A DNA stretch of 64,000 bases from Onchocerca volvulus (lineage: Eukaryota; Nematoda; Chromadorea; Rhabditida; Onchocercidae). The notes beneath the pieces are model-generated. The model was not told the origin of the DNA. It did no database searches and saw only the letters and a list, made by a program, of their open reading frames with translations. Shown in pieces: positions 1 through 12,424 of this stretch. A program made the position numbers and the translations under genes. The stretch spans positions 1,178,001 through 1,242,000 of the forward strand of contig HG738138.1 in NCBI GenBank assembly GCA_000499405.2, read 5' to 3'. Within the stretch, counting starts at the first letter, position 1, and the number at the start of each line of letters is the position of its first letter.

Positions 1-83
1 TGTATTGTCATCCTATTTATCAAAAACTACCATCCATCTAGAGTATGCATATATTTCAGTTTTTTAATTAATATTTCTTGCAG

Positions 84-211
84 CTAGACGGGATGGTTTA
101 ACGGATAGCATTATCACTCTTTCTAGGAGACTGATCTTTAGCTGTTCATGTGCGGTCGGGAGTTGTTACCACCATCAAAAGATGTGGCAGTTGATCTGGA
201 TGAGTCGATAA
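84..211 (+). CDS. Possible terminal exon of an upstream gene (unidentified)
   Basis: A good acceptor (TTTCTTGCAG at 74-83) is followed by an open frame that uses two leading bases and then reads RRDGLTDSIITLSRRL before ending at TAA 209-211, about 42 codons. This could be the last exon of a plus-strand gene that begins left of the window. No family is recognisable and the later residues look less protein-like. An unspliced random frame of this length is possible, so confidence is low. Confidence 0.25.
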
Positions 212-794
212 TCCTATTAGGTTACGAAAGCTCGGTAATCTGTCAGATGATCGGGTACCCTAGTTGAGTGTCGAAAATGCTGTGCAAAATGATTGAACTA
301 TCATAGTAGATTGTGAAATCCGAATGTTGTGCTAAATGATCACATAGTTTTGGCAACATTATATTGTAAAATTCTGACAGAAGTCTAATAGCTTTTTCAA
401 TGTGTATTTGTTATAATTTAGTATGTTGGTTATATAATATTGTTAACTTTTGCTGCGGTATGTAGCGGTAAACCACGATTCAAATCAAAGAGTTCATCAA
501 GAGATTCCTTTTTTATTTCAAGAAGAGCTATACAGAATGTGACTTTTTTTGGGGATTGTTACGAAAAGAAAATTGTCATTAAAAAGATTTTCGAAAAATT
601 TTGGGTACTTAAGTGATAGAAATAATGAATGAATAAGCTATTGAGAGAGTTTTTTTTCCTTGTTTTCCTTTCTTTCCTTTCCTTTTCTTTTTTTTTTTTT
701 TACAGTGACATTCCATTTGCTTTTTTCTGTGACATTCGGTATCGGTTATTTGAAATTCTTAATTTTGAGAATATGTTTAAAGGATAATTTTCCA
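212..794. other. Intergenic stretch upstream of the rescue-factor gene
   Basis: AT-rich sequence without a supported gene. It ends in a long pyrimidine block (650-702) and a T-rich stretch leading to the splice acceptor at 795-800. Any promoter or 3' UTR of the preceding gene would lie here, but none is recognisable. Confidence 0.5.
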
Positions 795-803
795 ATTCAG
801 GCA
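795..803 (+). promoter_or_regulatory. Likely spliced-leader acceptor just before the MTRFR start
   Basis: CAATTCAG ends at 800, three bases before the ATG at 804, with no upstream in-frame ATG nearby. In trans-splicing nematodes this spacing is typical of an SL acceptor. Inference from position and consensus only. Confidence 0.5.
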
Positions 804-1872
804 ATGTTTCTGCGATGTTCAGTTAGGTTGCGCACAAATTCAGTGCGGTTCAGTTCTGCAAAGCAGAAATTAAAGAATTATATTTTTCCTGTAATTCGAT
901 CTGAAGATTGTGTCCAGGCAAGTATGATCCACGTTATTTGTACGTGTTGTTTGTGTAATGTTTGCGTAGCTATGTTTACGGGGCAGGGTATCCTCAAAGT
1001 TTTCAGGATGCACATATGAAATTATCAGTCGTCTGGAAATTGATTCTTACGTCCTTATGATGATGTTTTCCAGAAAATCATTTCCGGATGGGGTCCCGGT
1101 GGACAGAAAGTGAACATGACGAGAAATGCGGTAACAATCAGGCATGTACCTACCGGTATCGTTGTTCGAGTCCATCAATCAAGACTTCTGCAAGAAAATA
1201 TTGAAATTGCTCAGGAAAGGTAAAGATCGGAATGTAATTCAAAAATTGAAAATGTCCGTTCAGCGGTGACGCGGATTTCATGACGAAGAAGAGGATAGAG
1301 AGTTCACCTATTATTCAAGGTTCTTTTTAGGGTTTTTAAGGAGGAGATTTCGGTGCGGTTTATTGGTTTTTGGAAATAAAAGATTTGGAACAAAGAGGAG
1401 TGTATTTTCAATGAACAGAAGTCGTATTTTGTCCGAAAAAAATGTTGTTTCAGATAGTCGGATATTTTTAATAGACGGGATTTTCTGGTATAGGTTGTTT
1501 TTAAAATGTCCATGGGGTAATCAGATTATGCAGCTGTTTAGTACAATTCCCTATTTATCTTTGTTCAAGTGTTTCGACAACATGTTGTAAATCTTTGGAA
1601 ATGTGAAATTTCTGAGTCTCCTCATTAATCTTCAATTTAAACTGAGTAGCTACAGGTTAAAACATGCGGTAGATCGGCATTTGAACGGCGAAAATTCGTA
1701 TGATGCTCAGCTGGGACGAATGGAGCATGAACGAAGTGTAAAGACCAAGAGAAAAAGGGCAACTATACGTGAGCTGAAAAAATTATATGCTGAGGAGCGA
1801 TCCAATTCTGAAAGTGAGGAAGTCGATTTAAATTCTATACGAAATATTTCTACTTTTTATTTTTCTTGCTGA
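804..1872 (+). CDS. MTRFR: Mitochondrial translation release factor in rescue (GGQ domain, C12orf65 family)
   Basis: Three exons: 804-917, 1074-1219 and 1656-1872, joined in phases 0 and 2, giving 158 aa (human MTRFR is about 166 aa). Exon 2 carries the class I release-factor catalytic loop, ISGWGPGGQKVN, followed by RHVPTGIVVRVHQSR, the usual signature around GGQ. Exon 3 has HLNGENS and a Lys/Arg-rich tail, matching the NGENS and basic C terminus of C12orf65. There is no codon-recognition domain, so the protein is of the rescue type: it hydrolyses peptidyl-tRNA on stalled mitochondrial ribosomes. The N terminus (MFLRCSVRLRT) is basic and hydrophobic, as in a mitochondrial targeting peptide. 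The start is chosen because it follows a 3' splice site. Intron 1 begins GCAAGT (CAG|GCAAGT), a GC-AG intron; the frame only works this way. A second 3' end at 4139-4242 is possible. Confidence 0.87.
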
Positions 1873-4138
1873 ATTTCTGAAATGATATATTTCTTTCTGC
1901 TATAAGACTGGCTGTTTGAAGAAACGTCAACTGCTTGGTATGCAAGAAAAAATGAATGACATTAATGGCATTGCATGTCATTCCTTTGATTGTTGATATA
2001 ATTATTTTAGCAAAAATTTCATAATTGTAATTTTTTGACTAATCTAAGGATCTACTTGTTAGCAATCTTATGTTTAAGTTTAAGGTCCAATTTTTTATCT
2101 CAGTGCCATTAATCACAATAATAATAATAATATCAACAATCAAGTTTTTTTTTTTGCAATTTCTTTCCTTGGCGATGAATCATTACGGCTATATTTAGTC
2201 ATTTTAGCTCTTCATCAGCCAAAACCATCAAATTTTTATCGACCATTTTGCTCTAATGCTTCTTGCAACTTTTGATTTGAATGGTAATGAACACTATACT
2301 GATTTAGAAATTTCACTGTGGCTTACTACAATTTAATAAATTTTATACCCCAAACTCAATTTATCATCAGTCTTTTCTTATGCAACAAGTGCAAGCAATA
2401 GTAAACTTCCGTCACCAACGGTCAATGATTTAGAATACAAATGATTATCAGATTGGTTCAAAAAAAGAGTGATCGATTTATCTACAGTTAGTAATTATTA
2501 ATAACTAACCAGGGCGGAAGCACTTTTTTCGATTCTTTTCTACTTCTAAAAATGTATTGCTCGTGATTCTCATTACTTTTATATTGCTCATTGGTGGCCT
2601 ATATAACACGAATCTACTAATTGCAGATGAGCAGTGATCTATTGACTTGAAGTCGATGACCAGGAATGTCAGCAAGCCGATGTCTTCCACATGATATATT
2701 TGTTCTACACAATGCTAAGTAACAAACATGAATGACTTGAATTTGACGAGCTGGAAATGCATCGTGCTATTCAATGCTTCAAAAACTGTGAAATTTATTT
2801 ATTCATGCAATAATAATATTGAAAATGTATGCCTTGAACTCCTTTATCATCTAAAAAAGCAGAATACGAATTGATATGGATCTTTCTTACTCAGAACTGA
2901 TTTCTTTCACTTGAACTGGTCGATTGTCTAGCTCAGTTCTCTAAATATAGTGGGTGTAGTATACTGAATTAAGTTTCCAGAAAAGTTGTAATCTAGACAT
3001 TCAGTTGGGAATCGTAAATTAAGAAGAAACTATAGGAATAACTTTTAAGCATACGAAAACTTGCAATCAGTGATGTAAAGAATGTAATTAAATTGGGCGG
3101 TTAAAAAAACAAAGCTGTAAATTGTCGTATTCTATAAAGCAAAACAGTAAAAAAATTTTTTCTTTTTTTTCAGATACTTAACACACACATTCGCATCCTT
3201 TGAAATGACAGCAAAAAGCTTTAAAGTAAATGTTATGATCCTCCAATAAATCTTCTCTTAATGAGATGGGTGATTTTAAAGGATATGAACACGCACTAAA
3301 ATATGACTGCATAAAAATCAGAATTGAGGACATCTGGAAAAAGTTAGGAGCGCAGAATTTATTTCTCTCCGTGACAATAATCCAGAGTCTGCATGAACTT
3401 CTGCATAGTTGAGCAAAATAAAGGTTATGCAGTAAAGGCGTAATAGAGTTGTCTGAATATTTCTTTTGGAATATGAATTTTTAGGATTTTTCCAAAGAAT
3501 TATAGTTGAAGAGTTTCAAGATAGTGCAAACTTTAAAGTTCACAGGAATTTTCATATGATATTATGTTTATGTACTACATTCTAATATTCTTGAAATCAA
3601 TAATCTCAAATGGTTCAAAAATCCGTATGAATCAGCTGTCTTTTTGACTTATAGCAAGATTTGAAGGAATAGTACATGACTTGAACAAATTGATTAAAAT
3701 TATAAAATAAATTTAGCAAATTCTTCAAGCTATTTGCATAAACAAGTCTATCTACATGTTTTATTTCACATTCATATGATAGTTATTCATTACATTTGAA
3801 TGATTAATTTATGTAAAAAGTTATAACAACATATCATCATCATCTCATTATAAAGGTGGAAAAGAGGAATTTTTTCCATGTTTCAAATCCATTAATTTTG
3901 ATTTAAAAATATGAAAATTTAATTGAATCCAAACAAACATTAAGATTAGCAATCTGAAGATTATTAATTAAGCTTACCGATGTACATAAAAGATAAAGCT
4001 AGTAATTTTTTGGATGTTGGATTTGTTTTCAGAATTTCCAGCTTATGCAATACTGGATGTTGCATAAAAAATAATGAACGCTTTTTCTTTTTTTTTTTTT
4101 TTTATTCTATTAATACTAATTCCATGTCACTCAATTAG
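1873..4138. other. Gene-poor stretch after MTRFR
   Basis: AT-rich sequence with only short scattered open frames and no protein-like segment. It would be intronic if the 4139-4242 exon is joined to MTRFR, otherwise intergenic. It ends in a T-rich tract (4082-4103). Confidence 0.5.
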
Positions 4139-4242
4139 GCTGGCCGAAAATAAACCTGGAGCGTAAAGGACAAATGAGACGGGAATTGCGGAAAGAATCA
4201 AATAAAGCGCGTTATACAGAAAATGATGAGGAAAAAGTTTAA
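4139..4242 (+). CDS. Orphan terminal exon, possibly an alternative MTRFR C terminus
   Basis: A pyrimidine tract and ATTAG acceptor (ending 4138) precede an open frame that needs two leading bases and reads WPKINLERKGQMRREL, then KESNKARY..., ending at TAA 4240-4242. The peptide is strongly basic, like the C-terminal tails of mitochondrial rescue factors. The nearest compatible donor is in MTRFR exon 3: TCTGAAA|GTGAGG after base 1813, which is phase 1 and fits this exon exactly. It could instead belong to an unrelated small gene or be chance. Confidence 0.4.
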
Positions 4243-6272
4243 AGTACTTCAAGGACAAAGAAGGATAAGACCAGGAAAATCCCTGTGCAATTAAATTTAA
4301 ATTCTAAACTTTACCGAATATTATGCTATCGATTGTTTCAATTGCAATCGTTAAAAAGAAAGAAATGTTACACGAGATCATGGATTATTCATAATTATGC
4401 GATGATTTAATATGCATAACTTACAATTTTGAATCAATTTTTATTTCCGAAATTCCAATTTCATTCATGAACATTGTGATTTGCAAACATGTGATATATG
4501 TTTAAACATGGGAAAATTGTAAATTAAAACTTGATAAAATTTCCAAAATGCAAAAAATGAGAATTGTTTTTGTATAAAAATGATGATGGAATGACCTTTA
4601 TGTGAGGTGATATGAAGGCTATATATAAGGAGTGACGGACTTTATATAAATATGATAACGAGATAATGCATAAATGTTTCGCGTTTTTTATATTAGAGAT
4701 AAGGGTCAGAAAAAATAAAAATGCAAAAAGTATGATATCAGACCGAAAATGCTGAAAAACACAAAACAAAAAAAAAAAAGAAATGTAAATATGCAAGCTT
4801 CTACAGCTTATTTAAAAAATGACCAAATGCAAAACATTCACAATTTTCAAATTTCTGGTAATTCTGCACTAATTTATCTTCAGAATATTATATGTCAAGA
4901 AACAGTACGAAAGCATGATTTTGTTTTAAGAATCACATATTTGAAAATTATTAATTTGAATGTTTTGAGATAATTATGATTAGACCATATCACTATTACG
5001 TAAAATACTTTTTAAGTTGGAGGAAGAAGATAGCTTTGCCAGAAAAATAAAAATAAAAATTTTGCATGCATGAAAGAGCGCAACTGCGACACATGGATAA
5101 AACATTGAAAAATGCATAAGAAGTGGGAAATTATAAAATTAAAAAAGAAAGTACGAACAATACAAAGAGTAAAGAGAGATTTATAGTACAGAACATTTCA
5201 ACAAATATGAAAATCTTCAAAAAAATAAAAACGTAAAAATGTGCACATTCCTGTAGTCCATACAAATATATTATGCAGAATTAAAACGGAAAAATGCCTG
5301 TTACTAAAAATAATACAATGAATGGAAGAAAAATGCGCAGTGGGTATATAAAAATTGCAAGAGAGACCACGAAAGTTAAAAACTTTTCAAATGACAAAGG
5401 AGAACGTCATCTCTCAATCATACCATCAGCCGACAACATCAACATTGGCTTAACAAATCGAGGCTGCGAATGATTTTAGCCAAATCGATTTGCATATTTT
5501 ACAGAGAATCAAAACAATGGAATTCAAAAACTTATTTACTTTTCATTTTCTCATAATATCCTATCAGTCATTTCAGTTTGAAGAGTTCTTGACTTTAGAA
5601 TGATGTAATTTTTAACAGTTACTAAATGATGACTTGCCTAATGCAACAATAGTAACTTTAGCGTTCAGCCACAATTTCCTGAGTTCAGTAAAGCAATATG
5701 CACGATTAGACTACTAAACTGTTATTGTTTAAAGTTCTCTTTTTTAACAATTCGGTTTAGTTTCAGAAAGACCGATATTTTCTCGAAACTTCACATCAAA
5801 ATGACTGCACTTATAGAAAAATGAAAAGAAGTCTTCTTTTTTCAAAAGAAGAAAAAGAAGACTTCTTCTTTTCATTTTTGTACAAGTGCAGTCATTTTAA
5901 TGTGAAGTTTCGAGAAAATATTGGTCTCCCACTAATCGACTCTTTTTTTGAAAATTTTCGGTTCTTCTAATATGAAAATGAGTTTCTTGCACAAAGAAAA
6001 AACAACTAATAACTTAACCGAGCATATTGTTTCACTGAATTCAGAAAATCGCGACTGAAAATTAAAGCTGTTTATACTATATTAGGCAAGTTGTAAATAT
6101 AAGTAGGAAACTTCATGATTGTTTAATTATAACAGCAAGAGTAAAAGCTTAATGTAAGTGTCTTCATATTTAACATTATGAAAATTAATTTTTAGGTTGC
6201 GTTTGGCAAAATAATCTATCTCAAGATCAATGGTAACAAACAAAATCTGAATCAAGCTAAAATGGCAGGTGC
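4243..6272. other. Intergenic, with one long hairpin
   Basis: AT-rich sequence between a plus-strand and a minus-strand gene end. Apart from the inverted repeat at 5769-5927, nothing is recognised. Short open frames (for example 4749-4973) lack protein-like composition. Confidence 0.5.
5769..5927. repeat. Long near-perfect inverted repeat (hairpin)
   Basis: The left arm starts AGACCGATATTTTCTCG and the right arm ends with its near-perfect reverse complement (CGAGAAAATATTGGTCT). The pairing continues inward through CTTCACATCAAAATGACTGC and its partner to a short loop around 5842-5848, giving arms of roughly 75 bases with only a few mismatches and a 3-base difference. It could be a miniature inverted-repeat element or a source of double-stranded RNA. 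No second copy was seen in the window. Confidence 0.85.
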
Positions 6273-9200
6273 TTAAGCTTGAAATACCGACAACCGTTGA
6301 GATCCTTTTTTCACCACGGAACAGAGTACACAAATTAACTAGGTTACAGAAGAAATCATCACACAATTCTTATTTTATACATGTGAGATATTTAAATAAA
6401 CACATTTCACTGAAATTTAGTAAACTAGCGTAAAAATTGCTCATAGATATCACATGGATGACTAGAGTTTTGGAAGTCGCGTTTATCAATCATTGTGAAA
6501 AAGTTACCTGGCCACTATCCAAAAAAAATTTCGCCATTCGAGTCATTTCCATCTAAACATAAAATTCTGATAAACTAAGTATTAGATGAACTGCCAAGGA
6601 TGCACAGAGAATTCTTCATATGAGTTGGGAAGTTCAATAAAAAAAAAAAAAAAAAAAGAAAAAAATAAAACTGCAGGTTTAAAAATTTAATGAAACAAGA
6701 AGAACTTGTTCTTGAATAACATGAAACAAGAGATAATATAAACTTACCTGGTGAGGTGTCTCCCCGCAAGTTATTTGAAGCCACTTTTTTGAGTTCTGGA
6801 AGTATTCGATTTTTAGAGTATAGTTAAAGAAAGATGACTGCTAATTTCAAGATAAAATACTCAGTGAGAATTTTATGCATAACGAAAATTATACTTAAAA
6901 TCTGAACAGTAAGCTTACGACAATGATACCCGAAATAACTTCTCTTTCCAGAAATTGCTTAATGAATGTGAGATGTAAACAAAAATTAAAGTTTTACCAC
7001 TTTGAGAGCTTTTGTTGGTGGCCTGAATGGCCTGTTATTGTAGTTGGATTCACGGAGGCACACTCGACTTGAGTTTGTAGCTGTTGAATTACTTATCAGT
7101 CTTGGGTAAAACTGTTCAATCTGAAAATGAAACTTATTAGATGATAAATCTTTCTACCTACATTTTATGTACGTATAAAAAATGCGGACCCTTCGTTGCG
7201 ATGGGCTTATCTTCTCTGTTTGATTTATCCTCGTTACTGGTAAAACTATTGTCTCCGCGTCAGTGCTTTTCACAGGAGACAAGAAGCTAGCGGTGTGTAG
7301 TCTGAACTGATCGACAGGTTCACACAAACTGCAATCAAAATATTATATTCATAAATACAGAGTAGATATAAAACAATTTCTAAATTGCAAAATTGAAATA
7401 AATGAGAATTGGTCAACAGTAACTGAAGAGATGCAGCGCCTCCCTTCTTTTCAAAGACCAACCAACTTCAAATCTTTAATAAATTCCTAATGTACAGCAG
7501 TTCAAATTTTTTTTTTTTTTTTCATTAGCAAAATTTCTTTAATATGACTCTTCTTCCTATCGTAACTTCTTCCAAGCACTAAGCAAATGTTCCAAATTTT
7601 CTCTTCAGTGTTAGATCCAAATCATTTCTTTTTCATGTAAGATTTTAGCCGTATAACAAATGGAAATGAAATGTCTAGTGAATATTACCACTTTAGTCCC
7701 ACTTAGACTAGTTCAGAAATATCAGATGTGCTTCAGTAATCATAGATCACGATCTCAAACTATCTATAAATCAGAAACATTGTTTGAACAACAGTTTTAA
7801 CGTACCTGCTTTCTAATGGACCATTAGCTTGTTCAGGAATCGTATAATGTGAAGGTATGAAAGCATGATTTCGTGAAATGTCATCATTTGAACCGATATG
7901 CAATGGGGTTGACGTAAGCAATGAAAAACTATCATCAATGAAACCTGCAGCCATATTCTGGAAAAATTAATACACTAGATGTTTTTTCAATTCCATACTT
8001 CGCATGCAAGCGATTTTTATGCATTCCATGATTTACATTAGATCAAATGCAACAAAATATAGTACAAAATTATTCGCACACGGGTAAAGATTAAAAATTA
8101 AGGATAAGGAATTGCTTCAAGTCCTATTTCAGATGCTTAGCTGCAGGATTGTTCTACAATCAGAAGGGAATATTATCTAAAAGACGGCAGATCATTTTTG
8201 TTTCACACAGTCACCATATAAAAATGTTACAAACCATTTCATTTTTAAATCCTTTACTCGGCGTTTCTACCATTCCATATGAAATAGCAGAGTCTGTCAC
8301 GTTGTCATCATTTTCATCATCAAGTGATGACCTGAAGCAAAGATAGAAGTCTAAACTTCGAAAAAATAAGATTTTTTTTTGCTCTTAGAGTTTCATCAAA
8401 TGACAGTTCAAAGAAAACTAAGATATATGAAAACACGTTCAATTTATAAACAATATTCCGTACTTACCGAGCGATAAAACCCATAAGCAAACTTAATTCT
8501 TTGAAAACTGATCATTCAGAATTGGTGTAGAAAAAATCAACTGGTTAAACGCCTCTCTTTGTCATCATATCAAATCCACTACTAAACTATCATTAGGAGA
8601 AATAAGGAACACGTCATTCAACTCCACACCTTGTTAAGGAACATGTTAATTGAATTTCAAGCGAACGACAGGCTGACCGGAAAGAAGAGTCTTTGAAGGA
8701 GGTAGACGGTACCGCTCCATTTAATGCATTGTCCGCCATATTGATAGGCGTTTCGTTTTCTGGTACACTTGTCCCACTAAATCTGTATTCTGCAAATAAA
8801 AAGACTCATTTTCAAATTTCATTTATGAATTAGAAAACAAAAAACTGGGCAGCATTTACTGAAATAGTTTACTAAATATAAATGGAATTTCTTCTTAAGA
8901 TATACTTTATTTTCATTAGTTTTGTTTCGCCAAATAAAATAAAATAAAGGGTTGAAGAACTAATTATATTACTATTCTGGATTCAACCATGCTCTTTTCA
9001 ATATTGCACAACGAAGAACTTCGTATACTCCATGCTTTCGCAACCACTTATTTTCACCCTAGCTCACCTTTTCAGGAATACATTTATGCCATGCCCTTTT
9101 GAATTTGTTCCGTGTTTCCTTCCTCGTGATATCACTTAAGTTTATCCAACGAACAGAACTGCCCAAACTTTCAGCGCCATGTGTCAACCGTCGATAACTA

Positions 9201-12200
9201 TATGCTGGACATGGCCGAACATCAGCTCATCGAAGAAGACTTATAATGCTAGCCTTTTCCTAACCGCTTCTTTTATTTGACTCACATCGGCCTGGCTGTC
9301 GGTGGATTTATGCTTTTATCAAAATTCAAAATTTTTACCAACAGCTTTGCCAGGATCCGATAGGCGGAACTTCGATGGAGGCGAACAATTCTCTGGTGGA
9401 CAAAAGGCATCGCTAAACGCAGACACGTGAAGAAAAGACCTAAAATCATTTTGCAGATAAAATCACGAATATATGTAAAACTCGACTATAATAAATTAAT
9501 TTGGAAGAAATTAAAATTATCAAATGGAATAATGTCAAAAGGTGTCTACATTATTTCCAGCTGAGGCAATAAACAGCTGTATGTTATATGCATTATCACG
9601 ATGTAAGGAACGGTCACATAAATAAATTAACAAGGTGTAATTTCAATGCATATTTCTAGCTTTCTGAAGTTGCTAGATTCCTTATCATTCGCATATTGCC
9701 TTTGAATATTAATTTATCACCACATTACTTCCTAGCTGCTATTTCATTAATGTAGATATTGTTAGCAGATAAGTGACGACAGCAAAACTTGCTTTAATGG
9801 TGATTGTGAGGAGGGTGAGTTCGTATTCGGTGACTTTTTCCTCGTTGGTGTCTTTAATGTAGTAGCAGTGTCGGGCATAGTGATCTGAAATAATAAAACG
9901 GACAAGGCTCTTATAATTAGAAAACAACTCATAATAACAATTCTTATATTTATTGGTACATCGCCATATCAAACATTCACTAGTTTTTAAGATTCACAAA
10001 AATAAGGACATGTGCATCTATTTACGAATTCCAAATAAAATATGGAATTATAAACTCGCTTCAAAGTGATAAAATTTTCACAGCTTACTGATTTCGAGGG
10101 AGGTGAGCCAAATATCGATGAGCCTAACCCGGAGTCAGCAAAACTTATAGAACGTCGTGAACGTTTTCGTTCCGGCGTTCCTAACACGCTGCTTTTAGAT
10201 GGCCACTGAAAATGACCTTTATATGTTACACTTCTCCGGCCGGCGCCCTCCCTTTCCATTGCTTTCATTGTTAGATCATCAACCTGAAATTTGAAAAAAA
10301 GGTAAGTCCAAACATATTAAAAACTTTTAATATATCGTATTTTCAATAACATGAGGTTCGAGTTATCTTTATTCTCATCCCCGAGCCATCTTTATTCGCT
10401 TTCTTATGATCATGATGTGACAATCGATTAGATTTTATCGGCTAGAGAACAGCTGATCTGGAATTTATTGGAAAAATTGCAACAGCATAAGGGAAATTTG
10501 TTATCTTGGAAAAAAGTTCTCAAATAATATATGAATAATGTGGCCATTCTATCATTTTTTCAATTCACACCATCTTTCAGTTACAAAACAAAAGAAAATA
10601 TAACTTTTCGTCTTATCGATAAACTAACATATACGCAATGCAAATTTCCAGTGAATCCCGTATATCAGTGATTATTTAAGCTTTAAAAAAAAACGATAAA
10701 CGGTGGTAAAGTGTATAGAGCTGTGTTTCAAGTGATAGCAAAAGTAGAAAGTACACCAATCTTTAAGACTGATTGAAGTTGTGATCTAATAAATGTTAAC
10801 ATAGGAAGCAGTACAGGATTCAGTTGCAGGCAACTTTTCCAGTCAAACAAGAACAATAAATTTAGAAGTCTCCCAACGAAACCCACCAGATTTAAACTTG
10901 AAATTCAAATATGCCTGCACCAAACCATGCATAACGGGGATTAGGTAATGCACGGCCCTCGTAGTGTTTGCTGTGAAAATTTTTTCATCGCAGTGAGGGT
11001 AAATTGAGGAAGAGGAGAAGAAAAAGTGGATTGGATTGCTTGTTGTGTAAAAACTGCCCTAAAGCTGGTAGTTAATGAGTTGTATACCTCAGAAATATTA
11101 GATGTGAATGATTTAATCAGAATTTGAAAATAACCTTGTTAACGTAGCAAATCCCGATACTCTGAAGCTTATCGTTAATTGATAAAAAGGTACTACCACG
11201 AAATACCTGTTTGGCAATTTCTCTGTTAAAAGAATAAAGCTAATCATAACAATTCCAAATAATTCCCACAACAAAGCTAACCTTAACAATCCGAAATTAT
11301 TCCCACGATGTCTTGTACGATTTCGCTATGTTTTCTCTCTTTTTTCCTTCTTCGTCTTTATCTTTCTCTATTTATGATTTTATTCGATGTTTAAATTGTA
11401 CAATTCGATTTTTAACAAATGTTCTTCTAATTATATGTATATGGGAAAATATCGAAAATAATTTTAAAATTACCTAAGTTAGGTAAAAATTCCTTTTTCC
11501 AATATTATATCAGCATTTCTCTAGCTTATCAATTATAGAAATCTCCTGAGTTGGATTAGATTATCAAACAAACGATCATGTAATGGAATCTGTCATTGAT
11601 TTAACAAATTATCAATATCATATCTCAAAGAAGTATAAAAAAGAGGTCAAAAGAAGCTGAATTAACTGAACCGGTTAAGATTGACATAAGATAAGAAAGA
11701 AATATTTAAGTTTTATTCACTTTTGATAAAAACCATTCTAATAGATATACGTAAATGGTCAAATTATTATAGTTATCTAAAATCAGTCTTTAATGATATC
11801 ATCCTTTTTTCTTCTTCATTTTTATTTTCAAGTCTTGGATAATACCTAGAAATTAGCTTAAATGGACTTGTCAAGATAGATATTGTAAGAAAAGGGAGTG
11901 TTTAAGTATTGAAGTTGGAATTAGTCAAGAAATTAGCTGTCTTATCGTTTTTAAAATTAACATTTTAGTTACGAAGAAGAAAATAGAAAAGTAAAAAAAA
12001 AAAGGAGGGGAAAAAAAAAAACAAAAAGGATGCTGGTGATAAATCTTTGTTTTGACACCAATCATTTTGATTCCAATTAATTCGACTTATTTATGAAAAT
12101 TATCGAGATTAATGCGAATTATCCTTTTAGGTACCTTTTAGGTAATCATCTACTATCTTAGCTCGATTTATCCTATTTTACATAAACGTTAACAGTTATT

Positions 12201-12424
12201 ACCGATGGTAGACATGGTGCAATGAAAATGATAAGTTTTGTATTTTTTATCACAAATTTTCCAGTGTAAGCATCAAAGAAAAAAAAAGAAAGAATTTTGC
12301 ACTAAAATTTGTCATGAATTTTTGAAGGAAAGAAAAAAGTTTTGTATTTACAAAAATTGATGCTTACCATGCGGACATTTATCGTTGATGGTAATGATCG
12401 ATTCCCGACATCAATTCTCTTCAT
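6273..12424 (-). CDS. Ser/Thr-Pro-rich, probably disordered protein with CDK sites; family not recognised
   Basis: Exons in order of transcription: 12368-12424 (ATG), 10089-10283, 9793-9884, 9339-9439, 8630-8789, 8235-8331, 7806-7957, about 7173-7328, 6998-7120, 6748-6795, 6508-6552 and 6273-6338 (TAA). All junctions keep phase except the one between 7173-7328 and 6998-7120, which I could not resolve. The protein (roughly 400 aa) has no domain I recognise. It is crowded with proline-directed sites: GTPERK, KTPTRK, QSPLK, ETPSKG and LSPVKS fit the CDK S/T-P-x-K/R consensus, and SPPSK occurs twice. ISFADSGLGSS contains DSGLGS, the DSGxxS form recognised by beta-TrCP F-box proteins when phosphorylated. 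This composition suggests a cell-cycle-regulated nuclear protein (inference). The intron after 9793 has a GC donor (AA|GCAAGT). Exon 10089-10283 could alternatively be the first coding exon, using ATG 10266-10268. Confidence 0.68.
10284..12367 (-). other. First long intron (or 5' region) of the Ser/Pro-rich gene
   Basis: AT-rich, with no protein-like frame on either strand. Its ends are GTAAGC (donor, minus strand, at 12367) and AAATTTCAG (acceptor, 10284-10292). The acceptor could also receive a spliced leader, in which case this stretch is promoter/upstream sequence. Confidence 0.5.

Noticed and set aside
8149..8346. Plus-strand 65-codon frame rich in Ser
   Set aside because: Antisense to the exon 8235-8331 of the minus-strand Ser/Pro-rich gene, which joins its neighbours in phase.
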